NCBI GenBank assembly: GCA_026874595.1
Contig: CM049309.1
Span: forward strand, 67,314,926-67,378,925
Length of the DNA stretch: 64,000 nucleotides
Origin: Sipunculus nudus
Taxonomy: Eukaryota > Annelida > Sipuncula > Golfingiida > Sipunculidae
Direction: 5' to 3'
Part shown: in pieces, positions 54,133 through 64,000 of the stretch
How the letters are laid out: every line of letters begins with the position of its first letter
Numbering within the stretch: the stretch's first letter is position 1
Position numbers and translations under genes: made by a program
The notes under the pieces: generated by a model
What the model was told of the DNA's origin: nothing
The model's database searches: none
The model's input: only the letters and a program-made list of their open reading frames with translations

Positions 54133-56049
54133 ACTAGATGTGTCGGTACAACACGAATGCCCCTGCCTGGGGCAAATTAGAAACATTTGTTAAATTTTGT
54201 AAAATTTTTTTTAGTTCAGGAGGTGTTGTATGGTCAAAAGTAGGTCAAGAAGGGCAAAATGCAAACTGGATCTGTAAAGGGTCATTATCAAGGAACACAC
54301 CAAAAATCAGGCCAGTATGCAGGCACTGTGAAAAAAAGTCCATACATGTGCATTTTTCATAAAAATTTCTGTCTTTCATGAAAATTTCTATGTTCAGGAT
54401 ATGTCATATGGTGAAAAATAAGTTAACTGGGAATGATAGCGAACTCCACCTGTAAGTGGTCATTATGTGCCCACAGACCAAACATTAGGCCAGTATCTGT
54501 AAGCATTGCATTGCGAAACTAGAATATTAGCAAAAGCTGGTAATCAGTTATAAATTTAAATTGGAGAGGTATGTACCATGTTTTATAACAATCCACCAAA
54601 TGCTTCCTGAGAAATATCCCCCTAAGTTTTTTTTCTATACTCAGCTCTGTGACCTTGAAAAGTAGGTCAAGACCACCCATCTTTGAACCTGACCAAGATT
54701 TTGTAAATATGATGCAAAAGCACTGAAGAAATGAAGTTCCTGTGTTGAATACCTTTGAAGATATCCTGCACAAAGGCCAAAATTGAAAAATCCAATAAAA
54801 TTTCATTAAAAAATCAGAAAATGGCAGGTGACGCCACCAAAATTGTGCAGAACGTACAGACCATCAGTCCCAATGATCATAGTAAGTTTTGTGAAAATCC
54901 ACACAATGGTTCCTGAGATATAAGCTTCTGAGTGTTTGTCTATAATCAGCTCTAAAATGTAGAAAAATGGGTCAAGGTCACCCATCTTCGAACTTGACCG
55001 AGATTTTATCGATATACATCTTCACTGATGAAATAAAATTCCAACGGTGAATCCTTTTAGAGATATCCCGCTCACAAGGTAAAAGTTAACAGACGCGGAA
55101 CGGATGGACGGACACCCGACAGACAGATGGACGGATAGACGGACAGCTTGGGTGACGACAATAGCCCATCAGCCTATGAGCTGAGGGCTAAAAACGGCTG
55201 TATATGTACATTTGTCATGAAAATTTATATTTTTTATGAAATTTTCTATTTTTAGGAGCTGTAAAACAATCAAAAGTAGGTCAACAGGGACGAAATGCGA
55301 ACTCAAACTGTAACTAGTCATTATCTGCATACACACCATAAATCAGGCCAATATCTGCAGGCATTGCTGTAACTGGTCAATATCTGCATACACACCAAAA
55401 ATCAGGCCAATATCTGCAGGCACTGCGAAAAAAAGTCGGTACATGTGTATTTGTCATGAAAATTTCTATTTTTCATGAAATTTTCTAAGTTAAGGAGCCG
55501 TAAAAATCCCAAAAGTAGGTCAATCGGGAGGAAACGCGAACTCGATCTGTAACTGGTCATTATCTGCCCACACACCAAAAATCAGGCCAATATCTGCAGG
55601 CATTGCGAAAAAAAGTCCGTACATGTGTATTTGTCATGAAAATTTCTATTTTTCATGAAATTTTCAAGTTTAGGAGCCGTAAAACACTCAAAAGTAGGTC
55701 AACCGGGACGAAACGCGAACTCGATCTGTAACTGGTCATTATCTGCCCACACACAAAAAATCACGCCAATATCTGCAGGCACTGCGAAAAAAAGTCCGTA
55801 CATGTGTATTTGTCATGAAAATTTCTATTTTTCATGAAATTTTCTAAGTTTAGGAGCCGTAAAACGCTCAAAAGTAGGTCAACTGGGACGAAATGCGAAC
55901 TCGATCTGTAACTGGTCATTATCTGCCCACACACCAAAAATCAGGCCAATATCTGCAGGCATTGCGAAAAAAAGTCCGTACAACTGTTTGATTTCGGAAT
56001 GACGGACATGGGTAAAACTAATGCCCCGGCCACTTTGTGGCGGGGGCAT
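54133..56049 (+). mobile_element. Second element family, copy 2 (uninterrupted)
   Basis: Same ends as copy 1: a TGTGTC-containing start, ATGCCCCTGCCTGGGGCA, and a final GCCCCGGCCAC/GTGGCGGGGGC hairpin at 56021-56049. The region matching 41431|44085 is continuous. The TAGCCC/GGGCTA hairpin is at about 55164-55192. The 3' part is expanded to five tandem units. Confidence 0.85.
55200..56000 (+). repeat. Tandem units inside copy 2 (up to ~182 bp)
   Basis: Units carry 'gtcatgaaaatttctatttt', 'aggagccgtaaaac', 'aagtaggtcaac(c/t)gg', 'cgaactcgatctgtaactgg' and 'caatatctgcaggca'. There are about five units, one of them truncated. Copy 1 has only one. Confidence 0.93.
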
Positions 56050-56455
56050 AAAAATGATTATACAACTAGACCAAAAAATGGCACTGCAGAAAAAATACAA
56101 ATCTATATGTCTTTTAAATTTTTAGTCACACATAATTGTAATATAATTGTCAGGGGTAACTCTGCAAATCATTATTGTTTTAAACTTTAATGTTAAATGC
56201 ATTGAAATAAAAATCAATTTCAAAATAAAAACTGAAAAAACTTAATTGTTTAAAGAACTTTGCTCTATAAATATGTTTCTGTCTAATGTCCCAGCTGTCC
56301 CTGTCAACAGTTGTGTCTATAGAAGTACTTGTGAGAGGATTTTGTAAAAAGTAGCAATTATTAAACTATGTTTGTCACTGGTAATGAATAAACACCCAAG
56401 TTTCGGTCACTTAAACTGCCAAAATTCTCAATACTTTACCAGCTTTTATCACAAG

Positions 56456-56543
56456 GGGGAGTGGAAATAAGCATCCCTTATTTCCACTCCCGGGGAGTGG
56501 TAATAAGCATTCCTTATTTCCACTCCCGGGGAGTGGAAATAAG
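56456..56543. repeat. Tandem perfect hairpins (GGAGTGGAAATAAG)
   Basis: GGGAGTGGAAATAAG, a short loop, CTTATTTCCACTCCC, then GGGGAGTGG(T/A)AATAAG and the complement again. Three forward and two reverse arms alternate. Confidence 0.95.
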
Positions 56544-57038
56544 GCCTGCCTTAAAAATTTAACACAAAAAATATATACATGTTTGAAAAAACGTAATACT
56601 GATACTGGTCTTTTAATCATATTTAATCACAAAATATTCAACGGTTGCTTTATGGGTGCTAATTTGCCTGAAATTAATACTTTAAATTAATTAAAAGGTC
56701 CCTGATCAGCACTGATCAGCGAATTATACCCTCCCGTGTGATATGGTGTACATCATGATTGTATTTTTCTGGTAAGTTATAGATGATTCTGTAGTTTAAT
56801 TATGGTATACGTGCTCAAAAATTATTAATAATATATTAAATATATTAAAATAATCCATACTGACAAGCAAACAGCCAGTGAGTAATTCCCAGAGAGAGCC
56901 AGGCTCTTTAATTTACTTTAATAGACTCTTATGGATAGGCTATATTTTATAATCATAATTCTGTCAAAAACTGGTTAATTCAAATGATTAAAATTTGAGA
57001 AGGTTCAATAATAACTGAATACTGCAACTGTAACAAAC

Positions 57039-57162
57039 CTGTACAATTTTCAAGAATTCTGTCTAAATACTGCAAGACAAGCTTTTGATCTCTATCACGA
57101 CACCTGGGTCTCACTTCACGAAGCAGGCGAGCCGGCTGATTACCGGAACCGGAAACAGGGGT
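57039..57162 (-). CDS. Possible unidentified coding exon
   Basis: A CpG-rich open segment on the - strand between a possible acceptor (gttagtcag) and a donor (ACAG/gtttgt). In the open frame it contains RLLREVRPRCRDRDQKLVLQ and YLDRILENCTG, which looks amphipathic and protein-like. I do not recognise a family. It could also be a 5' exon of SGT, whose first coding exon is the next exon downstream on this strand. Confidence 0.3.
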
Positions 57163-57384
57163 CCTGACTAACGTGTCTTTGCAGAAATGTTTGTGATGTC
57201 TTAAAGAATGCCAAACCAAAATTTTTCGAGCTGAAATTGTATATATGATTAACTCTACAGGTTAGTTTAAAATTAATTAAATAAATTAATGGCAAATTTG
57301 GTATGTATACGGTTTTGTACGTTAGTTGCGGAGGAAACATAAAAATTGACATACTTTCAATCTTTCTTGGAGACAACAAGGGCG

Positions 57385-57935
57385 GAACCAGGATTTAGGA
57401 AAAAGGGGAGGGGGGGGGGGGGAGGCTGTCCAACCCATGAGGACTAATGAAAAGCCAAATCAAAAGGTCATCAGGTCCGGAAAAGGGGGGATCCAGGCCG
57501 CAAAATTTCGTCTAAAACCCCTTAAAAAGGTTGCTTCGGGTGAAAAAAAGGAGGGGGGGGGGGTCGGGACGAAATGTTGTTCAAATTTATCGGTTTGAAA
57601 AAAAATGACTGTCTTGATCGAAGGGAAATATGGCCAAGCATTTAAAACTTGGAAATATTAATTTACGGACACTATATCGTAAAGAGATATAAGAGAAAAA
57701 AATAAGCAATAAAACAGTTAATTATTAATTAGGCCTAATCAAAAGAAACTTATACAGTGAGTAATGTAAACGTGTGTACAGGGGGGGTCCAGGATATCGT
57801 AAAGAGAAATAAGAGAAAAAAATAAGCAAAAAAAAAAAAACAGTTATAATTAGGCCTAATCAAAAGAAACTTTTACAGTGAGTAAAGTAAACGTGTGTAC
57901 AGGGGGGGTTGGGGGAGGGGGGGGGGTCCAGGATT
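57385..57935. repeat. G-rich tracts and 125-bp tandem duplication
   Basis: Poly(G) runs near 57407, 57550, 57780 and 57902. 57680-57790 and 57800-57910 are near-identical direct copies ('taattaggcctaatcaaaag', 'gtaaacgtgtgtacaggg'). Confidence 0.9.
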
Positions 57936-58388
57936 CTTTTTTGGGGGATTTACCATTAACAACGAGGAATTATATAATACTTTTTACTGTCAACGAAACC
58001 TGGAGTACGGGGAGTTCTACAGAAATGGTATAATTTCCATCGTGCGAGGGAGAGTTTTAATCCCACAACCAAGGAGACCTTGGATCCTCCCTTGGTATAA
58101 ACATTCGCTCTGCATATGACAAGCCAACCAGCATCATAATTAACAAGGGCCTGCATGCAGATGTTTGTCCAGGTGGATTTCCGTTGTTTTCTTTTCTCTC
58201 TATCCAGTATGGAGCGAGACTTTGTAATTGGCTTCCCATTGGCAAATATATGAGTAATGTAGAGGAGTCAGATGCTTTGTATACGAGAGGCCAGCACTGG
58301 ATTAGGCTGAAGAAAACAGAATCTTGGGCGAGGACACCTTCGGATTCAGAAAACCAAAATTAAATTTAGTAGCGTCTGACCACGAGAA

Positions 58389-60545
58389 GCTACGGAGCCA
58401 TGGTGGAAAATATTTATTATTTCGTGCGCTGAAATTACTAATCCTTATGCACGAATTACTAATTCGTGGCCACGAATTTTTAATTCGTGCGCACGAATTA
58501 GTAATTCGTGCGCACGAATTACTCGGTGTGAAAAAATAAATTTCCAAGGTGGAAAAAATATTTATTAATCCGTGCGCACAAATTACTAATCCGTGCGCAC
58601 GAATCGCTAGGTGTGAAAAATATATTTCCAAGGTGGAAAATTTTTTATTTCAATAGGATAACTAAGTAGCCGATAAGGCTAATGCAATTGCTCTCCTGCA
58701 TAAAAATTAAAAGAAAGTGAAAAATTAACATGAATGTATATATGTATTTATAAAGGATCAGATTAGAAAAGTGCAAATATATTCACACACGATAAGATAT
58801 ATATATATATATATATATGTATTTACATATATATATTTATATATATATATATATATATAAATAATATACGTTAATACAGATTGACATTCCACATACACTG
58901 ATACTTATACATATATTATTACAGGTATAGGCGTAATACAATAAAAATAAACGTCTCAGTCCATATCGAGCATATCAATGAGATTATAACCATCAGTTTT
59001 TCAATTGAAAATAGGTATAGATTTAAGTAACTGGCACCTAGTCGTAACCGAGTATGGATAATTTCATGTTGACGATGATTGTCGCGATAATAAACTGTAT
59101 ATTTCTCGAGAGGCAGGGTTTAAATAGTCACGAACATTTTCCTAAAAGGAATCGATTGAAGTAGATTGAATTACAGGAAACTGTTCAAAAGTTTGCAGGC
59201 TATTGAAAGGAAAGAAAAGAAAATTGGAAGGAAAGAAAAGAGTCAGTCTTTCCGTGTGAACCTCGGTATCTTTAGCAAATGCGATTTGCTCGGACTGTAT
59301 AGGGCTGAGCATTAGACAGAGTTTGAGTTAATATATTAGCAGATAATGTGGAGCTAGTCCGTTAATCATTTCATAAAGTGTGGATTGTTTAGCCAGCTCT
59401 CTTCTTATTTTTATACTTGACTATTATAACTCTTTTACCATAGCTCCAGTGCTGGAAGTTGAGAGCGCTCCAGTACATGTTAAACATGCTTTCCGTTGTA
59501 TACTCTCAAGCTAGTATGACTGTCTGACAGAACAATTGTTAAATATTAAAACACCACACTCAAGTACAAACATATTAATGATTTGTACATACGATCTAAA
59601 ACTTTCATAGAGAAATGGAATATATATTTTTTTTAAGAATTTCCAAACGCTTATTTGCTTTCAAACATATCATGTTTGTGTTCCTGTCAGGAAAACGAAT
59701 CCCAAATATGACATGAGAAGTTCTGTGAAGTTCATTTCACCTAGTTTATGCATGAGTAATTTGCAATTTAGCATCATCGTCAATGGCGATTGAGAACTGC
59801 AACTGCATGTAGTTACTTTGTGAACCAAAGTAACAGTAAAAAAAATTTCAGCCTGATCGGCTTTGTCTAAAATAATGTTCCAATTATGCTCCAAAGATTA
59901 TAAGGTTGGTTGTTTTTTTTTTTTTTTGTTTTTTTTTTTACCAGAGAAAGCCTTAGAAATTTTCCACCATGCACGGCAACTGGGTCTGTGAATTTTATAT
60001 CTAAATTCTTTAAGTATCACTTAAAGCCCTTTCTATTTTCAATATACAGAGTTCCGAATTTTCCAAGGTAGGAAGTCATGGAACTGTCGGAAGGCGCTGG
60101 GCTCCATTTTGACAACCGTGTGTGCCCGCTGAAACTGCCAGCCTGTGCCTATAGACTGAGTCGATGTGTGCTTGCTTCTCATTGGCTAGTAATTCGTGCG
60201 CGCGAATTAATAACTCGTGCGCACGAATTAGTAGCCAATGAGCATTGAGCCAGCAACTTAAGAGAGCTTTCTCATTTGTCACTAATTCGTGCGCATGGAT
60301 TAGTTATTCGTGCGCACGGATTAGAAATTCGTGCGCACGGATTAATAAATATTTTTTCCACCATGGAAATCTATTTTTCACACCTAGTAATTCGTGCGCA
60401 CGGATTAGTATTTCGTGGCCACGAATTAGTAAATCGTGCGCACGGAATAGTAATTCGTGCGCACGGATTAGTAATTCGTGCGCACGGATTAGTAATTCGT
60501 GCGCACGAATTAATAAATATTTTTCACCATGTCGTCTCCCGGGCT
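58389..60545. mobile_element. Inverted pair of palindromic minisatellite arrays
   Basis: Left array 58390-58645, right array 60190-60530, in inverted orientation. Units of 20-21 bp are centred on ATTCGTGCGCACGAAT, a perfect palindrome, with variants CGTGGCCACG. Shared flanking blocks are 'ccatggtggaaaatatttatt' (left) and its complement (right), and CTACGGAGCC against GGCTCCGTAAG. This suggests a ~2.1-kb element with inverted ends. The NSCARIS/VIRAHGL frames are artefacts. Confidence 0.7.
58798..58858. repeat. AT microsatellite cluster
   Basis: Interrupted TA runs between the two palindromic arrays. Confidence 0.9.
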
Positions 60546-60889
60546 CCGTAAGAAACAGATATCATTTTTATTGTTCTAGAGGCGATTTAAAAACTTTACC
60601 TCATGCCAGACAATCGCCCGCTGCTTACGTGTTACGCTTGTTGTTGCGTTTTCTTCCATGTATTGTACATAAACGATAAAGCTTTCCCACAATTTAGATT
60701 TTAAATATCATTTAGATTCATCTCTTCAAATTGCCCTTTTTCATACACTTGGGTTCAATTAACAAAGATCGAAATAAAAGTGAAAGGAATATCTCTATAG
60801 TCACAAGCTGAGTTTCCTGGGGAAAAAACAGATAACGTTGTATACGATATTGAAGTCCATGTCAGGTATACGTGTCCATAGATTGCATG

Positions 60890-61215
60890 TGTTTTCATGT
60901 TTACGTATATGCGTGAAAAATCGCTAATATGATTTTGTTACTATGGTACGTGTTTCTATGTGTCAGCGTATGCGTATAATGTTCGTATATGCATGAAAAT
61001 CGCCACATGACAGGAGCGCTTTTTACGAATAGGGTCTGCGTGAACTCAGGGTTTTGGGGCAAAAGGACATCATTCCATGCACAATAGTTTTGAGGAAGAC
61101 CTTCTACATCCACTGTTACCTTATATACGTCTACAAATTCACGCACATTCGCCTATACGCGCACATGGAAACAGAGCTATTTTTTTCACGCATATAAACG
61201 CACATATGCATATAT
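60890..61215. repeat. Inverted CGTATATGCGTGAAAA-type repeats
   Basis: CGTATATGCGTGAAAAATCG at 60904, GTATATGCATGAAAATCG near 60985, and the reverse complement TTTTTTTCACGCATATAAACG near 61180. Possibly ends of a small element. Confidence 0.5.
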
Positions 61216-61394
61216 TTAATCGCGGCGCACTTGCAAACATAGCTTTACGCCCGTTTACTTAAAATCAATTGTTATATTCCTTTTTAATTTCTTTCTATAA
61301 TTGCACCACAAAACAGGGGCGTAGCCAGGATTGAGGGAGGGGAGGGGGTCATGATCAGTGGCGGATCCAGAAATTCGAAAACGGGGGGGGGGGT

Positions 61395-61449
61395 GTTAAT
61401 ATGCATGTATCGGTATAATGAAAACTGTTATATATACGTGAATATGTAA

Positions 61450-61483
<34 letters not shown>

Positions 61484-61775
61484 CGTTATATATTTTATTG
61501 TATCAATACATTTTTTGTTTTTAAATTTTCAGTTATAAACCATGGTTTCATTAAGGTAAGTTACAAGTACACGGGGAGGGTATGCTTAAGGGTGCTAATA
61601 TGCATGTATGGGTACTATGAAAACTGTTATATACGTGTATATTTATGTATTTCTTATCATTTTTATTATTATTACTATTATTATTATTACTATACGTTAT
61701 ATATTTTAGTGTATGAAAACATGTTTTTGTTTTTTAAATTTTCTATAATGAACCACGGTTTCATTAAAGTTACTA
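61395..61775. repeat. ~190-bp direct duplication with (ATT)n
   Basis: Two copies sharing 'gtgctaatatgcatgtat', 'gaaaactgttatat', an ATT run, 'tatacgttatatatttta' and 'cacggtttcatta'. Confidence 0.88.
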
Positions 61776-62109
61776 ACAGGTACCCCGTCCCATGTTTGGA
61801 ATTTTTTTGAATATGAAGTGTATAGAAGACGTTTTGAGGCAATTTTAAAAAAAAAAGAGGATTTCCTGTTACTGAAAAACTGTTGCCCTATGTCTTTGCG
61901 TTATGTAGTCACACTGTAGAGAAGTTCAATATTTACTATTTATATTTCTTCAAAATTAGTATATATAATTTCAATCGTTTATAACATGTGTAAGTCAATA
62001 TGGCGCAAAGGCGCATTTACGTTTATAACTTGCATAATATTATCTTTAAAATGTAATGCTCGGAGTGAAAAAACTGATATGTTGAAGTCTTATATTAGGC
62101 CAAAAATAA

Positions 62110-62357
62110 GGTTTGGTTCTCAGGCACCTTTTTCCAGAAATCAGCACGGCCGGGCGATATTTTATTTTTTACTTTTTTTTGTATGTTTTGATAAAAATGT
62201 CATATGATAAGGCAAAAGCTTGAAAATAACAGAAATTTTTGCTAAACAGGTAAAAACACTACATAAGGAAACCTTATCAAAATTGTATTATTTTATCTTC
62301 TTGAAAGACGAAAATCAAAATTAAACATTTTGATAGCGGTGCCTGAGGACCAGACCT
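62110..62357. repeat. Inverted repeat, 248 bp, innermost
   Basis: GGTTTGGTTCTCAGGCACC at 62110-62128 and, inverted with two mismatches, at 62339-62357. MITE-like; no clear duplication. Confidence 0.6.
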
Positions 62358-63439
62358 TTTATTATTTATTTTTTTAGCCTTTAACTTTGCATTTTACCGG
62401 TGCCGTGAGATTGTTCACGGTCGACCCCAACCAGGGTCTTGTGCTCTGCAGTTGTTCTGCTGCTGTTCATTAATACCTAATCCTCAACTAATGAATTTGA
62501 AAGTAATAAACTGCATATAACTTGAATAAAATCTAATTGCTAATTAATAAAAAGAAATATAAAAAAAGAAAATTAATCACGATAATTGGGAAATTAGATG
62601 AAAGGAGAGATATTGCAGCTCAGCGGGGGCCGCGCGCCGAAGGCGCCCCCTCCAGATCCGCCACTGATAGCAAAGGCCATTTAATGCATATATATATATA
62701 TATATTAGTATTAGCTTAAGTGAAATTTCGAAAGGACAGCGAGGACTGGATGCGACCGGTGGGGGGGGGGGGGGGGGCTTGGCCCCCTGATGCCCCTCCT
62801 GGCTACGCCCCTGCAAAAACCAGCCCATTTTTTAAAAAGTATTCTGATATATATATAAAAAGCTTCAAACTAATGGGGCCTTAGTAAAAATAAATGATAA
62901 ATATATGATCATTTATATCACAAATGTTAACGTAGAAATAATGATCCGTTAATTTGAATAAACCTATATTGAAACGACGTTTTGATAGCACACTTGTAAT
63001 TATTCTGTATCACGGTAATCTGATATTAGATAAAGAGGTTTTTCTAACATTTTCGAAAATCGAAGCTTTATTATTGCCATGGATATCATAACAAAATCCA
63101 GATTGCGTTGGTTTATATATTTATACATGAATTATAGTGATGGCTACACCCTTGAAGATAAACACCCCGTTTTTTAAAAAAACCGCTCAAATGAATATTA
63201 TCGGTTGACAAATACGATATTCAATTAAACGGGACCGACTGTGTATATGTGTGTGTGTGCTAGCTTATTTCTAAACATATATTTCAAGACTGAATATTTT
63301 TAGAATCATTATTAAACTTATAAAACTATTATGAGGCACGGTGGTAATACTTACATAGGTCCTACAAAAAATCGTCAACGTAAGTCATATTTTAAAAAAT
63401 AATAAAAGGGAAAATAATTCTCCTGGAAAAGAGCAATTC

Positions 63440-63576
63440 CCTCCATGTTTTATTATCACGCACTTGCGGACGTCAGAGGGCGCAATCAACATCCGGTAAT
63501 CGAAAAAAAGAAGCGTTCGAGAAACGTGAGCCAAACAGAGAGACAGCCAGTTCACTTTTCTCTGTAATTTGCCATC
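63440..63576 (+). promoter_or_regulatory. Candidate SREK1 promoter and 5' UTR
   Basis: CpG-containing sequence directly upstream of the SREK1 ATG, with GACGTCA (CRE-like) at 63470-63476 and CATCCGG (ETS-like). No TATA box at a fitting place is evident. Inference. Confidence 0.4.
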
Positions 63577-63698
63577 ATGGCAGACGATACAAGAGTAATC
63601 CAGATCACCAATATTGCCCCGGCTGCAACAAGGGATCAGATGAAAACTCTGTTCACCTACCTGGGCAAATTAGACGAGGTCAAGCTGTATCCCGAGGG
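63577..63698 (+). CDS. SREK1: SREK1 first coding exon (3' part outside window)
   Basis: Splicing regulatory glutamic acid/lysine-rich protein 1, an SR-related nuclear splicing factor with RRMs and an RS-like tail. The exon encodes MADDTRVIQITNIAPAATRD then QMKTLFTYLGKLDEVKLYPE. This is the first half of the N-terminal RRM, with RNP2 at VIQITNI (residues 7-13), similar to VIQVTN...SEQMRTLF.FLG of vertebrate SREK1. The ATG has a strong context (A at -3, G at +4). The donor gtaagt follows in phase 2. Later exons are beyond the window, so the RS region cannot be checked; another RRM protein with a similar N-terminus is possible but less likely given the neighbouring genes. Confidence 0.88.
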
Positions 63699-64000
63699 GT
63701 AAGTCGACCAGCAAGACACAAGTCCAACATCCAAACGGTGTGACTATTTACCGTACGACACTGTCCCTAAATACCGTCCGGGACCCAGCTGTACCGTCCG
63801 GGGCTCAAAGACACTGTTCGAGACACCAGAAATAGCGTTAAAATATTAGGAGCCACTATAGAACGCGGGCTTCGCTTCTATTGAGGAACATATAAATAAA
63901 ATTGTCTCCTCTCATTCCCTATTTTAACTCCTACTTTTCCCTGTAGATGTCCCTACACTCAACTCTTCTAACATAAACAAGTACTAAGCATCAGAAGTCG
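63699..64000 (+). other. Start of SREK1 intron 1
   Basis: Short CCGTCCGGG repeats at 63773-63810; no further exon before the window ends. Confidence 0.7.

Larger units (their letters stand above)
61356..62666. mobile_element. Second TIR pair nested inside
   Basis: CAGTGGCGGATCCAG on the left and the complement of CAGTGGCGGATCTGG on the right, inside the outer element. No clear target duplication. Confidence 0.55.
61314..62813. mobile_element. hAT-like TIR element, outer
   Basis: CAGGGGCGTAGCCAGGA at the left end and its exact reverse complement at the right. CAAAA flanks both ends (a 5-bp duplication candidate). Interior non-coding, with a poly(G) run beside the right end. Confidence 0.75.

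Noticed and set aside
60245-60679. 144-residue frame with NSCARIS repeats and 91-residue frame with VIRAHGL repeats
   Set aside because: A 21-bp palindromic unit is a multiple of three and self-complementary, so it is open in several frames on both strands. There is no start or domain logic.
1-64000. CRISPR arrays, bacterial operons, rRNA or tRNA genes
   Set aside because: None seen; the tandem arrays lack spacer structure, and the genes are split eukaryotic genes.

Overview
The window is animal nuclear DNA, AT-rich and repeat-dense, most likely from a marine mollusc and probably a bivalve. The organism call rests on three things: large introns filled with short non-autonomous elements, (GTCC)n/(GACG)n-ending repeats with hairpin termini, and GCCCC-hairpin repeats of a kind I associate with bivalve genomes. 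That is recollection, not a search. Almost none of the long open frames are genes: most are translations of microsatellites ([14 protein letters not shown]) or of palindromic minisatellites. The real genes are split into short exons, which I assembled by hand from splice sites, phase and family conservation.

Three conserved genes are present. (1) TRAPPC13, a TRAPP complex subunit, lies on the + strand at 1243-24878. Eight exons encode the C-terminal 316 residues; the exons for roughly the first 100 residues lie upstream of the window. (2) A small glutamine-rich TPR co-chaperone (SGTA/SGTB family) lies on the - strand from 51120 to 26927. Eleven coding exons give a complete 321-residue protein, and the gene runs tail-to-tail with TRAPPC13. 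(3) The first coding exon of SREK1, a splicing regulator with an N-terminal RRM, lies on the + strand at 63577-63698. From established knowledge of the human map, TRAPPC13, SGTB and SREK1 lie in the same order and orientation on chromosome 5q12.3, so this is an ancient linkage group. All exon phases agree across both multi-exon genes.

Layout: 1-24.9 kb is TRAPPC13 with mobile elements in its introns. These include an element at 10.3-12.8 kb carrying an 11-copy satellite with perfect oestrogen-response-element palindromes, a TIR element at 15.9-17.8 kb and a TA-flanked element at 19.8-21.2 kb. 24.9-26.9 kb is the gap between the two gene ends. 26.9-51.1 kb is the SGT gene, whose introns hold a 4.7-kb TIR element (28.3-33.0 kb), a 184-bp pogo-like MITE and at least three copies of one hairpin-ended repeat family. 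51.1-63.5 kb is intergenic, with more of the same repeats, a palindromic minisatellite pair (58.4-60.5 kb) and nested hAT-like ends (61.3-62.8 kb). SREK1 begins at the right edge.

Most unusual points: one SGT exon has GAAAGT where a GTAAGT donor is expected; in both multi-exon genes an exon edge has been tandemly copied into the adjoining intron; several repeat families carry nuclear-receptor-type motifs; and one repeat family can be defined by its two conserved ends, with an empty-site paralogue inside the same window.
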